Shown here one piece after another: positions 16,290 to 25,137 of a stretch of DNA of 64,000 nucleotides. The position numbers were made by a program, and so were the translations under genes. This DNA comes from Burkholderiaceae bacterium 16 (lineage in GTDB: Bacteria > Pseudomonadota > Gammaproteobacteria > Burkholderiales > Burkholderiaceae): assembly GCA_000955785.1 (NCBI GenBank), contig JYOD01000117.1:16289-80288 (forward strand). Reading direction: 5' to 3'. Every line of letters begins with the position of its first letter. Within the stretch, counting starts at the first letter, position 1. The notes under the pieces are model-generated. The model saw only the letters and a list, made by a program, of their open reading frames with translations, made no database searches and was not told the origin of the DNA.

Positions 16290-17791
16290 CCATGTCCTCC
16301 CTGCTGCAATCCATCGATGCGCGCAGTGGCCAGCCCACCGGCTCAAGCTGGCCAGCCTCCACGCCGGCGCAGATCGATGCCTCTGTCGCCGCCGCCGCCG
16401 CCGTGGCCGGCCAATGGGGCGCCAGCCCCGCTGCGCAACGCGCCGCCCTGCTGCGCGCGCTGGCCGCCGCGCTCGAAGCCGATCGCGAAACCCTGGTGCC
16501 ACTGGCCGACCGCGAGAGCGCGCTCGGCCTGCCGCGCCTGAATGGCGAACTGGACCGCACCGCATTCCAGCTGCGCGGCTTTGCCGATGTGCTGGAACGC
16601 GGCGACGCGCACGCCAGCCTCGACGATCCCGCCGTAGCCTGCGCGCCTCCCGCCGGGCGTCCGCGCCTGACGCGCGTGCGCGTGCCCGTGGGCCCCGTGG
16701 CGATGTTCTCCGCCAGCAATTTCCCGTTTGCGTTCTCGGTGCTCGGCGGCGACACCGCCGCGGCGCTCGCGGCGGGCTGCCCGGTGGTAGTGAAGGCGCA
16801 TCCGGCGCATCCGGAACTGTCGCGCAAGACCGCTGCGCTGGCGCAACGCGTGGTGGCCGGGCAAGGCCTGCCCGCCGGCATCTTCGGCTTTGTCGAAGGC
16901 GCTGCCATCGAGACCGGCGTGCGCTTGGTGCAGGCGGAGGCGATCGCGGCCGTGGCGTTCACCGGCTCGTTCAAGGGCGGCACCGCGCTGGCCAAGGTGG
17001 CCGCCGAGCGCCCCCATCCGATTCCCTTCTACGGCGAGCTCGGCTCGGTCAATCCGCTGGTGGTGCTGCCGGCCGCGCTGCGCGGCAACAGCGCGGAGCT
17101 GGCGCAAGACCTGGCCAGCTCGATCTGCCTGGGCAGCGGCCAGTTCTGCACCAGCCCCGGCGTGATCGTGATCGGCAAGGACGCCGCCGGCGACGCCTTC
17201 GTCGGCGCGCTGGCCGGTGCCCTGCACGCGCTCGCGCCGCACGCCATGCTCAGTGCCGGCATTCGCACCGCCTTTGACCAGGGCGTGGCGCGCTGGCGCG
17301 CGTCCGACAAGCTCAAGCCGCTGCTCGGCGAAGTGGCGCGCGCGGACGCCGGCGGCCTGCCGCGCCCCTACCTGGCTGAGGTCGACGCCGCGGACTTTAT
17401 CGCCGACCACAGCCTGCACGAGGAAGTCTTTGGCGCCGCCGCGCTGGTGGTGCGGATCGACTCACCCGGGCAAGCACAGCAAGTGCTGCGCGCCGTAGGC
17501 GGCTCGCTCACCGTGACGCTGTGGGGCGTGGATGCCGGCAGCGAAACGCCGGATGCCACCACGCTGGACCTCGTGCGCGTCGCTACCCAGGTAGCCGGGC
17601 GCGTGCTGTTTGCGGGCGTGCCCACCGGCGTGGCCGTGACCGCCGCCCAGCACCACGGCGGCCCCTTCCCCGCGTCGACGCAACCCTTCACCACCTCGGT
17701 GGGTTACGCCGCGCTCGAACGCTTCCTGCGCCCGGTGGCGCTGCAAGATGCACCAGCCTGGCTGATTGCACGCGAGGGGGTGCCATGCTGA
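16286..17791 (+). CDS. Aldehyde dehydrogenase, 2,5-dioxovalerate (alpha-ketoglutaric semialdehyde) type
   Basis: A 501-residue NADP-type aldehyde dehydrogenase. Catalytic Cys288 lies in GSGQFCTSPG and the general-base Glu251 in FYGELGSVNP; the cofactor fold shows SASNFPFAFSVLGGDTAAALAAGCPVV and AFTGSFKGG. The SGQFCTSPG and GELGSVNP motifs are typical of alpha-ketoglutaric semialdehyde dehydrogenases that finish pentose- and aldarate-degradation pathways. It overlaps the NTF2-like gene (ATGA) and the Dabb gene (7 bases), so the whole unit is translationally coupled. Product would be 2-oxoglutarate. Confidence 0.83.
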   Translation: MTMSSLLQSIDARSGQPTGSSWPASTPAQIDASVAAAAAVAGQWGASPAAQRAALLRALAAALEADRETLVPLADRESALGLPRLNGELDRTAFQLRGFADVLERGDAHASLDDPAVACAPPAGRPRLTRVRVPVGPVAMFSASNFPFAFSVLGGDTAAALAAGCPVVVKAHPAHPELSRKTAALAQRVVAGQGLPAGIFGFVEGAAIETGVRLVQAEAIAAVAFTGSFKGGTALAKVAAERPHPIPFYGELGSVNPLVVLPAALRGNSAELAQDLASSICLGSGQFCTSPGVIVIGKDAAGDAFVGALAGALHALAPHAMLSAGIRTAFDQGVARWRASDKLKPLLGEVARADAGGLPRPYLAEVDAADFIADHSLHEEVFGAAALVVRIDSPGQAQQVLRAVGGSLTVTLWGVDAGSETPDATTLDLVRVATQVAGRVLFAGVPTGVAVTAAQHHGGPFPASTQPFTTSVGYAALERFLRPVALQDAPAWLIAREGVPC

Positions 17792-18090
17792 AGGCAAGAA
17801 TGCGGCATATAGTGTTGTTCCGGCGCAAGCCAGAGGTACCCAAGAACGCCCCCCTGGAAGCCGCGCTCACCGAGCGGATGGCGGCCCTCGGCGCGCTGAT
17901 CCCGGCCATACGGAGCTGGCGCTTTGCCGCCAACGAGCTGGATCGTGCGATCTGCTGGGACTATGTGCTGGAGTCCGAGGTGGATGACAAAGAGGCGCTG
18001 GATGCTTATCTGTTCCATCCCTTGCACCAGGCGCTGGTGACGGATCTGAAGCCTTACTTTGAGTGGGCTGCGGTGGACTACACGGTTTGA
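17785..18090 (+). CDS. Dabb (stress-response A/B barrel) family protein
   Basis: A 101-residue dimeric alpha/beta-barrel protein: MRHIVLFRRKP opens the first strand, LIPAIRSWRFAANE the second, CWDYVLESEVDDKEALDAYLFHPLHQALVTDLKPYFE the helix region, and it ends with AAVDYTV. Such proteins are often small enzymes or partner proteins. It begins inside the end of the dehydrogenase gene (overlap 7 bases) and is the last gene of the operon. The role is unknown. A longer upstream frame exists but overlaps the dehydrogenase entirely and is not credible. Confidence 0.75.
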   Translation: MLKARMRHIVLFRRKPEVPKNAPLEAALTERMAALGALIPAIRSWRFAANELDRAICWDYVLESEVDDKEALDAYLFHPLHQALVTDLKPYFEWAAVDYTV

Positions 18091-18234
18091 GGTGGCGGGG
18101 TATTCCCGCGCAACGGGCACGACCGTCCCATTTGCTGGGAGTGCGCTGTCGATCCCGCCCCGCGAGCATCGCCAGCGCGTGCAAAGCTTCCTATTGTGTT
18201 GATTCCCGCAAGATCAAGACAAAGGAGCCCGGGT

Positions 18235-19335
18235 ATGGAGACACAAGCCGATTCGCAGCACCCTGAGCAGCACGAACTTCCGCTTCAGCAAGCCGCTTCG
18301 CCCCAGCGTCGCGGCTTCCTGAAGGGGAGCCTCGCACTGGCGGCCAGCGCCGCCGCCGGTAATGCCACAGCGCAGTGGACGCCTTCGCTGCGCTACCCAG
18401 ACCCCAGCGTCGTCATCCTCGACCCGTCCTTCGCGAAGTACCGTCTGTTCAACGCCAGCGTGGAACAGCTCGCCACCGGCCTGCGCTGGGCCGAGGGCCC
18501 GGTGTGGATTGGCGACGGCGGCTACCTGCTTGTCAGCGACGTGGCGTCAAACCGCATCATGCGCTGGGATGAGGCCAGCGGCCAGCTCACTACCTTCCGC
18601 GCGCCCGCCAACTATCCCAACGGCAACACGCGCGACCGCCAGGGCCGGCTCATCACCTGCGAAGGCGCAATCACGCGGCGCATCAGTCGTACCGAGCACA
18701 GCGGCAAAGTGGTCGCACTGGCCGACAACTTTGCAGGCAAGCCCTTCAACTCGCCGAACGACATCGTCTGCAAGTCCGATGGCTCCATCTGGTTCACCGA
18801 TCCGCCCTTCCAGCTCAGCAACAACTACGAAGGCCGCATCGGCAAGCCAGAGCTCCCACACGCGGTGTATCGCATCGACGGCGAGACCGGCAAGCTCACC
18901 CAGGCCGTCAACGACCTGGCCGGGCCGAACGGCCTGTGCTTCTCGCCGGACGAGAAAACGCTCTATGTGATCGAGGGCCGTGCCCTGCCCAACCGGCTCG
19001 TGTGGGCCTACAGTGTCGCGCCCGATGGGCGCTTGACGAACCGCACCAAGCATATCGACGCCAACGGCCCCGGCGCGCTGGACGGCATCAAGTGCGACGA
19101 GGACGGCAACATCTGGGCTGGCTGGGGCAGCGGCGGCGCACCCGGTGTGGACCCGGCACCGCTGGACGGTGTGATGGTGTTCAACCCCAAGGGCAAGCCC
19201 ATCGGCCATGTCCGCCTGCCGGAGCGCTGCGCCAACCTTTGCTTCGGCGGCCTGGAGAACAACCGGCTGTTCATGGCCAGCAGTCATTCCATCTACGCGC
19301 TGTACGTCAATACCCGCGGCGCCGGCGCTACCTGA
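18235..19335 (+). CDS. Tat-exported SMP-30/gluconolactonase family lactonase
   Basis: A 366-residue protein with a twin-arginine signal near residues 25-50 (QRRGFLKGSLALAASAAAG) and then a six-bladed propeller. All three metal ligands of the family are present: Glu in WAEGPVW, Asn in NSPNDIV and Asp in ALDGIKCD. It probably hydrolyses a sugar 1,4-lactone in the periplasm, supplying the sugar acid taken up and dehydrated by neighbouring products. The ATG at 18235 has an AAAGGAG site. It converges on the dehydratase at 19419. Confidence 0.85.
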   Translation: METQADSQHPEQHELPLQQAASPQRRGFLKGSLALAASAAAGNATAQWTPSLRYPDPSVVILDPSFAKYRLFNASVEQLATGLRWAEGPVWIGDGGYLLVSDVASNRIMRWDEASGQLTTFRAPANYPNGNTRDRQGRLITCEGAITRRISRTEHSGKVVALADNFAGKPFNSPNDIVCKSDGSIWFTDPPFQLSNNYEGRIGKPELPHAVYRIDGETGKLTQAVNDLAGPNGLCFSPDEKTLYVIEGRALPNRLVWAYSVAPDGRLTNRTKHIDANGPGALDGIKCDEDGNIWAGWGSGGAPGVDPAPLDGVMVFNPKGKPIGHVRLPERCANLCFGGLENNRLFMASSHSIYALYVNTRGAGAT

Positions 19336-19352
19336 CGCGAGGCGGGTGTCAG

Positions 19353-19388
19353 ACGCCATCGGCGCGCCCTGAAGCGCGTCGATGGCGT
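19353..19388. terminator. Bidirectional terminator between convergent genes
   Basis: ACGCCATCGGCGCGC pairs with GCGCGTCGATGGCGT (15 bp, one G-T pair) around the loop CCTGAA, centred in the 83-base gap between the lactonase (ends 19335) and the dehydratase (ends 19419). Confidence 0.7.
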
Positions 19389-19418
19389 ATGGTTTGGTGC
19401 GCTATCGCCAACGACTGC

Positions 19419-20624
19419 CTACGGTCGCACCCCGAACTCCACCTTGTCCGCCGTCCACGCCACCGCCTGCTCGCTCAAGCTGAACCCGAGACCCGGCCGG
19501 CTGGGCACGATCATCCTGCCGTCGCGCAACTCCAGCCGTTCGTTGAACATCGGCTCCAGCCATTCGAAGTGCTCCAGCCACGGCTCCTGCGGATAGGCGG
19601 CAGCCAGGTGCAGGTGGATCTCCATGGCGAAGTGCGGCGCCAGCTTCAGCCCCTTGAAGTCCGCCAGGCTCATGATCTGCAGGAACGGCGTGATGCCGCC
19701 CACGCGCGGCGCGTCTGGCTGCACGAAATCGCTAGCATGCGCAGTGATGAGCTGCGCATGCTCGCCGAAGCTGGTGAGCATTTCGCCGGTGGCGATCGGC
19801 GTATCGAGCGAGGCCGCGAGCGCGGCGTGGCCTTCGATGTCGTAGGCGTCCAGCGGCTCCTCGATCCACACCAGGTTGAACTGCTCCAGCACGCGGCCGA
19901 AGCGCTGCGCGGTGGTGCGATCCCATTGCTGGTTGGCGTCCACCATGAAGGGGAAGTCGTCGCCCAGCATTTCGCGCACCGCCTTGACGCGCTTGAGGTC
20001 GGTGGCGGTGTCGGGCTGGCCGACCTTGATCTTGATGCCGCCGATGCCGTTGGTGCGCGAATGCTCGATGTTCTTGAGCACCTGGTCCAGTGGCATCGAC
20101 AGGTAGCCGCCCGAGGTGTTGTAGCAGCGCACCGAGTCGCGATGGGCACCCAGCAGCTTGGCCAGCGGCAACCCGGCACGCTTGGCCTTCAGGTCCCACA
20201 GCGCGATATCGAACGGGGCAATCGCCTGCGTGGTCAGCCCGCTGCGGCCCATCGATGCGCCGGCCCACAGCAGCTTGTTCCAGATGCGGGCGATATCGTT
20301 GGGGTCTTCGCCGATCAGCTCCGGCGCGATTTCCTTGGCGTGCGCGTACATGCCGGGGCCGCCGGCGCGCTTGGAGTAGCCGAAGCCGATGCCCTCATGT
20401 CCGTCTCGGGTGCGGATCTCGGCAAAGATAAAGGCGATCTCGGTCAACGGGCGCTGGCGGCCGGTCAGCACCTTGGCGTCGCTGATCGGCGCGGCCAGCG
20501 GCAAGTAGACCAGCGACACCTTGACCCATTCGATGCGGTCGCCGGCGGCCTGGGCCGTAGGCTGCAGCGCGGCTGCGGCTTGCTGTGAAGCGAGGGAGGC
20601 GTTGGATGTTGCGGTATTGCTCAT
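19419..20624 (-). CDS. Enolase-superfamily dehydratase, L-talarate/galactarate-type
   Basis: A 401-residue mandelate racemase-like enzyme. The Lys-x-Lys base is in GGIKIKVGQP, metal ligands are in MVDANQQWD, WIEEPLDAYD and IATGEML, and the partner His is in LKLAPHFAMEIHLHLAAAYP. DANQQWDR and EEPLDAYD.EGHA match the talarate/galactarate dehydratase group. It would convert an aldaric acid to 5-keto-4-deoxy-glucarate, feeding the semialdehyde dehydrogenase. The first ~25 residues are a low-complexity Ala/Ser tail. It leads an operon with the Bug protein at 20697 on the same strand. Upstream residues before the ATG at 20622 are not family-like. Confidence 0.82.
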   Translation of the reverse strand: MSNTATSNASLASQQAAAALQPTAQAAGDRIEWVKVSLVYLPLAAPISDAKVLTGRQRPLTEIAFIFAEIRTRDGHEGIGFGYSKRAGGPGMYAHAKEIAPELIGEDPNDIARIWNKLLWAGASMGRSGLTTQAIAPFDIALWDLKAKRAGLPLAKLLGAHRDSVRCYNTSGGYLSMPLDQVLKNIEHSRTNGIGGIKIKVGQPDTATDLKRVKAVREMLGDDFPFMVDANQQWDRTTAQRFGRVLEQFNLVWIEEPLDAYDIEGHAALAASLDTPIATGEMLTSFGEHAQLITAHASDFVQPDAPRVGGITPFLQIMSLADFKGLKLAPHFAMEIHLHLAAAYPQEPWLEHFEWLEPMFNERLELRDGRMIVPSRPGLGFSLSEQAVAWTADKVEFGVRP

Positions 20625-20696
20625 GAATCGTCCTTGTTTGCTCGAAGTCAGTTTGTTGCCCGCGGCCGGCATCGGCGCAGGGTGTAGCGCGTGCCC

Positions 20697-21683
20697 TTAT
20701 TCCGGCTTGATGCCCGCCTCCTTGATGACCTTGCTCCAGCGCTCCGTCTCCGACTGCAGGAAGCGCGAGTACTCCTGGGAGCTGGACGCCACTACCACAA
20801 AGCCACTGGCCTCCAGCTTGGCGCGTACCTCCGGCTGGCGGAACGCCTTCATCATCTCTGCCTCAAGCTTGTCGACGATGGGCTTGGGCGTCCCCTTGGG
20901 TGCCGACAGCCCTACCCACGATACGGCAGAGAAGCCCGGATAGCCGGATTCCGCCACCGTCGGCACATCCGGGAACAAGACGTTGCGCTGCGCGCTGGTC
21001 ACCGCCAGCGCACGCAGCTTGCCGGCCTTCACATAAGGCAGCACGGCGTCCTGGTTCACGAACATGGTGGGGATCTGGTTGGCCAGCACATCCGTCAGCG
21101 CCGGGCCGCCGCCACGGTAAGGAATACCGACCATGTTCAGGCCCGCGGTTTGCTTGAGCAGCTCCATCGCCAGGTGGCCGGACGAGGCGTTGGTCACGCC
21201 GTAGTTGACCTTGCCTGGATGCGCTTTGACGTAGTCGACGAACTCCTTGAACGTCTTCGCCGGAAATGCCGGATTGACTACCAGTACATTGGGGCCGGCA
21301 ATCAGTTGCGAGATCTGGATGAAATCGCGGCTGGAATCGTAGTTGGGCCTAGGCGTCATGCCATGCGCGATCGCATTGCTGCCGATGCCGGACAGCAGCA
21401 GCGTGTAACCGTCCGCCGGCGCCTTGGCCGCCTGCTCGGCACCGATGGTGCCGCCCGCGCCGCCCTTGTTCTCGACGATGAAGGGCTGCTTGAGCGCCTT
21501 GCCGAGCTGCTCGGCGATCAGGCGGCCCATGATGTCGCTGGTGCCGCCGGCCGGAAATGGCACGATCATGCGCACGGGCTTGCTGGGCCAGGCATCGCCC
21601 TGCGCGAAGGCGGCGCCGGATACGATGCCGGCGAACGCCAGTGCACAGCCGGCGAGAAAGGTTCGTTTGCTGTGGTGAGTCAT
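20697..21683 (-). CDS. Bug/TctC-family periplasmic solute-binding protein
   Basis: A 328-residue protein with a signal peptide (KRTFLAGCALAFAGIVSGAAFAQ) and the Bug signature SKPVRMIVPFPAGGTSDIMGR, followed by KGGAGGTIGAEQAAKAPADGYT, YRGGGPALTDVLANQIP and AGKLRALAVTSAQR. It binds an acidic solute in the periplasm. It lies between the talarate/galactarate-type dehydratase and the two UxaA-family genes on the same strand, so an aldarate or aldonate ligand is likely. No TctA/TctB membrane genes are present, as is common for Bug genes. Confidence 0.88.
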   Translation of the reverse strand: MTHHSKRTFLAGCALAFAGIVSGAAFAQGDAWPSKPVRMIVPFPAGGTSDIMGRLIAEQLGKALKQPFIVENKGGAGGTIGAEQAAKAPADGYTLLLSGIGSNAIAHGMTPRPNYDSSRDFIQISQLIAGPNVLVVNPAFPAKTFKEFVDYVKAHPGKVNYGVTNASSGHLAMELLKQTAGLNMVGIPYRGGGPALTDVLANQIPTMFVNQDAVLPYVKAGKLRALAVTSAQRNVLFPDVPTVAESGYPGFSAVSWVGLSAPKGTPKPIVDKLEAEMMKAFRQPEVRAKLEASGFVVVASSSQEYSRFLQSETERWSKVIKEAGIKPE

Positions 21684-21747
21684 GTACTGTCTCCTGGATT
21701 TTTTTGTGAAAGGCTAGTAAAAGGTGCCGAAGCAAGGGATCAGAGCT

Positions 21748-23304
21748 TCAATCGACCACCCCGATCGGCCAAGGCACGAACTCGTTCAGCCCCACACCGA
21801 GCGCTTCGCTGCAGGTCTTCTCGCCGGAGGCGTGGCGCAGGATCCGCGCGAAGATCTGCTGGCCCATCTGCTCGATGGTGGCCTCGCCGTCGATCACCAC
21901 CCCGCAGTTGATGTCCATGTCCTTGACCATGCGCTGGTACATTGGCGTGTTGCTGGCCAGCTTGATGGTGGGCGCCGGCACCGAGCCAAAGCAGGAGCCG
22001 CGTCCGGTGGTGAAGCAGATCAGATTGGCGCCGCCGGCGATCTGCCCGGTGGCGGAGACCGGGTCATAGCCCGGCGTGTCCATGAACACCAAACCGTGCT
22101 GCGTAACCGGCTCGGCGTACTTGTAGACTTCCATCAAGGGCGCGTTGCCGCCCTTTTTGGCGCCGCCCAGGCTTTTTTCCAGTACATTGGCCAGACCACC
22201 GGCGTTGTTGCCGGGGCTGACGCGGCCATTGATCTGCGTGTCGCGGCCCTTGTTGTACTCGAGCCACCAGTTGATCCGGTCGACAAGTTTGCGGCCGACT
22301 TCCGGCGTGACCGCGCGCGCGGTCAGAGTCTGTTCCACGCCAAAGATCTCTGAAGTCTCGGACAGGATCGCGGTGCCACCGTGGCGCACCAGGATCTCCA
22401 TCGCCGCGCCCAGCGCAGGGTTGGCCGACAAGCCGGAGAATCCATCGGAGCCGCCACATTGCAGGCCAACCGTGATGTGCTCGGCCGACACCGGCTCGCG
22501 CTCCACTGCATTGGCCGTGGCCAGCATCTGCTCCACCAGCGCGATGCCGGCCGCGGTCGCTTTGCGCGTGCCGCCGGCCTCTTCGATTACCAGCGTCTTC
22601 AGCATGGGGCCGGGCTGCAGGCCCTGGTCGGCCAGGAAGGCCGGCAGCGCGTTGTGCTCGTGTCCGAGCGCGACTACCAGCGCGCCGGCCGTATTGGGAT
22701 GGCGGATATAGCCGCCGAGGGTGCGGCGCAGCAGGTCCATCGGCTCGCCGCTCATCTCCATTCCGCTGCCCTGCTCGTGCACATAGGGCACCACGCCATC
22801 GACATTCGGAAAGTCAACCATGCGCTCCTCGCCAAACGCGTTGGCGATCTTTCGCGCCACGGTGGCGCCGCTATGGCCCACCAGGAACACGCCGATGTAG
22901 TTGCGCGTGGCCACGCGTCCGTCGGTGCGCACTATGCCCATGAACCGGGCACGCTGTTCGGGCGGCACGTAAACCGTCGGCTTGTAGTCCTGGCCGTGGC
23001 GGTAGTCCTTCACCAGGTCGCCGAAGGCGATATTGTGGCTGTGCATCCAGGTGCCGGGCGGCAAATCCTCGGCCGCGAAACCGATCACCGTGTTGTACTT
23101 GAGCACCGGTTCGCCCTTGGCGATAAAGCGGGCCGCGACCTTGTGGCCGGAAGGCACGAGCTGCAGCGTCACAAGGCCCTCGCTGGGCACGGCGGTGCCT
23201 GCCGGCACTTCCATGCGCGCCACCACCACATTGTCTTGCGGGTCGAGGCGGATAAAGGGATTGCGCGCTACGTCGTGCGTGTTGGAATTCATCGTTGTTG
23301 TCAT
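21748..23304 (-). CDS. UxaA/GarD-family dehydratase, paralogue 1
   Basis: A 518-residue altronate/galactarate dehydratase-family protein with an N-terminal SAF domain (WMHSHNIAF) and a large C-terminal catalytic domain (DGRVATRNYIGVF, ISATGQIAGGANL-type segment, TIKLASNTP, DINCG, SGEKTCSEALGVG). It keeps the Cys of GLQCGGSDGFSG. Where the family usually has Cys, it has His-Ser in FLVGHSGATV, Ser in EQGSGMEM and His in LGHEHN. The start at 23302-23304 has an AAAGGACA site. Its twin gene lies 31 bases upstream on the same strand. See the finding on complementary cysteine loss. Confidence 0.8.
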   Translation of the reverse strand: MTTTMNSNTHDVARNPFIRLDPQDNVVVARMEVPAGTAVPSEGLVTLQLVPSGHKVAARFIAKGEPVLKYNTVIGFAAEDLPPGTWMHSHNIAFGDLVKDYRHGQDYKPTVYVPPEQRARFMGIVRTDGRVATRNYIGVFLVGHSGATVARKIANAFGEERMVDFPNVDGVVPYVHEQGSGMEMSGEPMDLLRRTLGGYIRHPNTAGALVVALGHEHNALPAFLADQGLQPGPMLKTLVIEEAGGTRKATAAGIALVEQMLATANAVEREPVSAEHITVGLQCGGSDGFSGLSANPALGAAMEILVRHGGTAILSETSEIFGVEQTLTARAVTPEVGRKLVDRINWWLEYNKGRDTQINGRVSPGNNAGGLANVLEKSLGGAKKGGNAPLMEVYKYAEPVTQHGLVFMDTPGYDPVSATGQIAGGANLICFTTGRGSCFGSVPAPTIKLASNTPMYQRMVKDMDINCGVVIDGEATIEQMGQQIFARILRHASGEKTCSEALGVGLNEFVPWPIGVVD

Positions 23305-23335
23305 GGCATTGTCCTTTGCGGTCCGGCGATCCGGC

Positions 23336-24868
23336 TTAAGCCAGCACGCCAATGGGCCAGGGCACGAACTCGTTCTCGCCCACGCCCAGCGCTTCGCTGC
23401 AAGTCTTCTCGCCGGACGCATGGCGCAGCATCTGCGCGAAGATGCGTTGGCCCATTTCCGCTACGGTGGTCTCGCCATCCAGCACCTGGCCGCAATCGAT
23501 ATCGAGGTCATCCTCCATGCGCTGGAAGGTCTGTGTATTGGAGGCCAGCTTGATGGTCGGCGCCGGCAACGCGCCAAATCCCGATCCTGTGCCGGTGGAC
23601 AGGCAGATCAGGTTGGCGCCGCCTGCGATCTGGCCTGTGGCGGATACCGCCTCGTAGCTGGGCGCGTCCATGAACACCAGGCCGCGCGCGGTGACGGGAT
23701 TGGCGTACGCATAGACCGCCGTCACCGGTGAACTGCCCGCACGCTGCACGCCGCTGGCGGCCTTCTCCAATGCGTTGCTAAGGCCGCTGGCGCCACCGTC
23801 GGCTCGCTGGCGACGGTTCAGTTGGGTATCGCGTCCCGCGTGGTACTGCTCCCACCAGCCGATGCGTTGCGCGAGTTCGCCCGCGACCTCCGGGGTGGCG
23901 GCGCGCGCAATGAAGCGATGCCCCAGGCTCACCAGGTCCACGGTTTCCGACAGGATCGCGGTTCCTCCCTGCGCCACCAGCAGATCCACTGCAGCACCCA
24001 GCGCCGGGTTGGCCGATACCGCGGAAAAGCCATCGGCGCCTGCCGATTGCAGGCCTACCACCAGGTGTTCCGCGGATACCGGCTGGCGCGAGCAGGCGTT
24101 GGCCGCCGGCAGCATGTCCTTGATGATGGCGATGCCCGCCTCGATGGTGTTTGCGGTGCCTCCGATTTCCTGCATCACGAGCGTCTTGAGCGCGGTCCCC
24201 ACGGCAAGTTTCTCCTGCTCCAGGAAGCCGTAGATATTGTTGCGCTCGCAACCCAGCGCGATCACCAGTGCGCCGGCAATGTTGGGGTTGCGGATGGTGC
24301 CGGACAACGTGCGGCGTAGCAGGTCCATCGGCTCGCCGGTCATCTCCATGCCGCAGCCGATCTCATGCACGAAGGGCACCACGCCATCGACGTTGGGATA
24401 TGCCGCCAGGCGCGACTCGGTGAACCAGTCAGCCACCTTGCGTGCGGCGCTGGCGCCACAATTCCCCGCCACGAACACGCCGATGTAATTGCGCGTGGCT
24501 ACGCGGCCGTCGGCCCTTACGAAGCCCTGGAAGGTGGCGCGCCGACCGGCGGCGGCGACCGGCAGCGGCGAAGCTGCGGGTGCGCCCGCATCACGCAGCG
24601 CGGTGGCGGTGTCGTCGGCAATGAGGTTGTGCGAATGCACCCAGGTGCCCGCCGGCAGGTTTTCGGAGGCAAGTCCGATGGCGAATCCGCCCTTGATCAC
24701 CGCTTCGCCCTTCCGAATGGCCCGTGCGGCGAGCTTGTGGCCGGCGGGGATGTCCTGCGCCGCGAGGACGTCGCCAATGTCGGTGCCGGCGGCAATCCCG
24801 GCGCGTGCCAGTACGACATTGTCGGACTCGGCCAGGCGGATGATGAGATGGGGTAAAGGCTGATTCAT
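23336..24868 (-). CDS. UxaA/GarD-family dehydratase, paralogue 2
   Basis: A 510-residue paralogue of the gene at 21748 with the same domain order: SAF domain (WVHSHNLIADD), linker, then catalytic domain (DGRVATRNYIGVF, TIKLASNTQ, SGEKTCSEALGVG). It keeps cysteines in VAGNCGAS, EIGCGMEM and LGCERN, but the normally conserved QCGGSDG has become QSAGADG and the TGRGS motif is TGTGS. It is the first gene of the leftward operon and faces the LacI genes at 25138. A LacI-type near-palindrome lies upstream at 24934-24947. It probably acts on an aldarate or aldonate, alone or with its twin. Confidence 0.8.
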   Translation of the reverse strand: MNQPLPHLIIRLAESDNVVLARAGIAAGTDIGDVLAAQDIPAGHKLAARAIRKGEAVIKGGFAIGLASENLPAGTWVHSHNLIADDTATALRDAGAPAASPLPVAAAGRRATFQGFVRADGRVATRNYIGVFVAGNCGASAARKVADWFTESRLAAYPNVDGVVPFVHEIGCGMEMTGEPMDLLRRTLSGTIRNPNIAGALVIALGCERNNIYGFLEQEKLAVGTALKTLVMQEIGGTANTIEAGIAIIKDMLPAANACSRQPVSAEHLVVGLQSAGADGFSAVSANPALGAAVDLLVAQGGTAILSETVDLVSLGHRFIARAATPEVAGELAQRIGWWEQYHAGRDTQLNRRQRADGGASGLSNALEKAASGVQRAGSSPVTAVYAYANPVTARGLVFMDAPSYEAVSATGQIAGGANLICLSTGTGSGFGALPAPTIKLASNTQTFQRMEDDLDIDCGQVLDGETTVAEMGQRIFAQMLRHASGEKTCSEALGVGENEFVPWPIGVLA

Positions 24869-24933
24869 GGTGTCTCGGTGAGGCCCGGCGCCGGCGCTTT
24901 TCCAAGGGAGGAATCAGTCGCCGTGCGCCCTTA

Positions 24934-24947
24934 TGGATGCGCTTCCA
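24934..24947. promoter_or_regulatory. LacI-type operator candidate
   Basis: TGGATGCGCTTCCA is a 14-bp near-palindrome (12 of 14) around a central CG. It closely resembles the TGGAAGCGCTTCCA form of LacI-family operators and lies between the UxaA operon (start 24868) and the tandem LacI genes (25138). Confidence 0.55.
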
Positions 24948-25137
24948 TTTTTCGGGATCGTCACCGACAATACAAGCCAGTCGCTCAGCGCCCGCCCCGT
25001 GCATTCCCATGATCTGGGACAAAGCTGCAGGTAGCCGCCGGCATAAGTGACCCGCGCGGAGCAAATCGGGGAAAACCAGCAGGCAAGCCGGGCCGCCGGT
25101 GAGCCCGCCTGACACCGGCAATACCAACACCGAGCCA

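Noticed and set aside
14898..16565. Long reverse-strand open frame opposite the RraA-like, NTF2 and dehydrogenase genes
   Set aside because: Antisense shadow in high-GC DNA. Its translation has no domain character, while the plus strand encodes three clear families with coupled starts.
18936..20588. A 550-residue plus-strand open frame across the lactonase end and the dehydratase
   Set aside because: It crosses a 15-bp terminator hairpin and is antisense to a clear enolase-superfamily gene.
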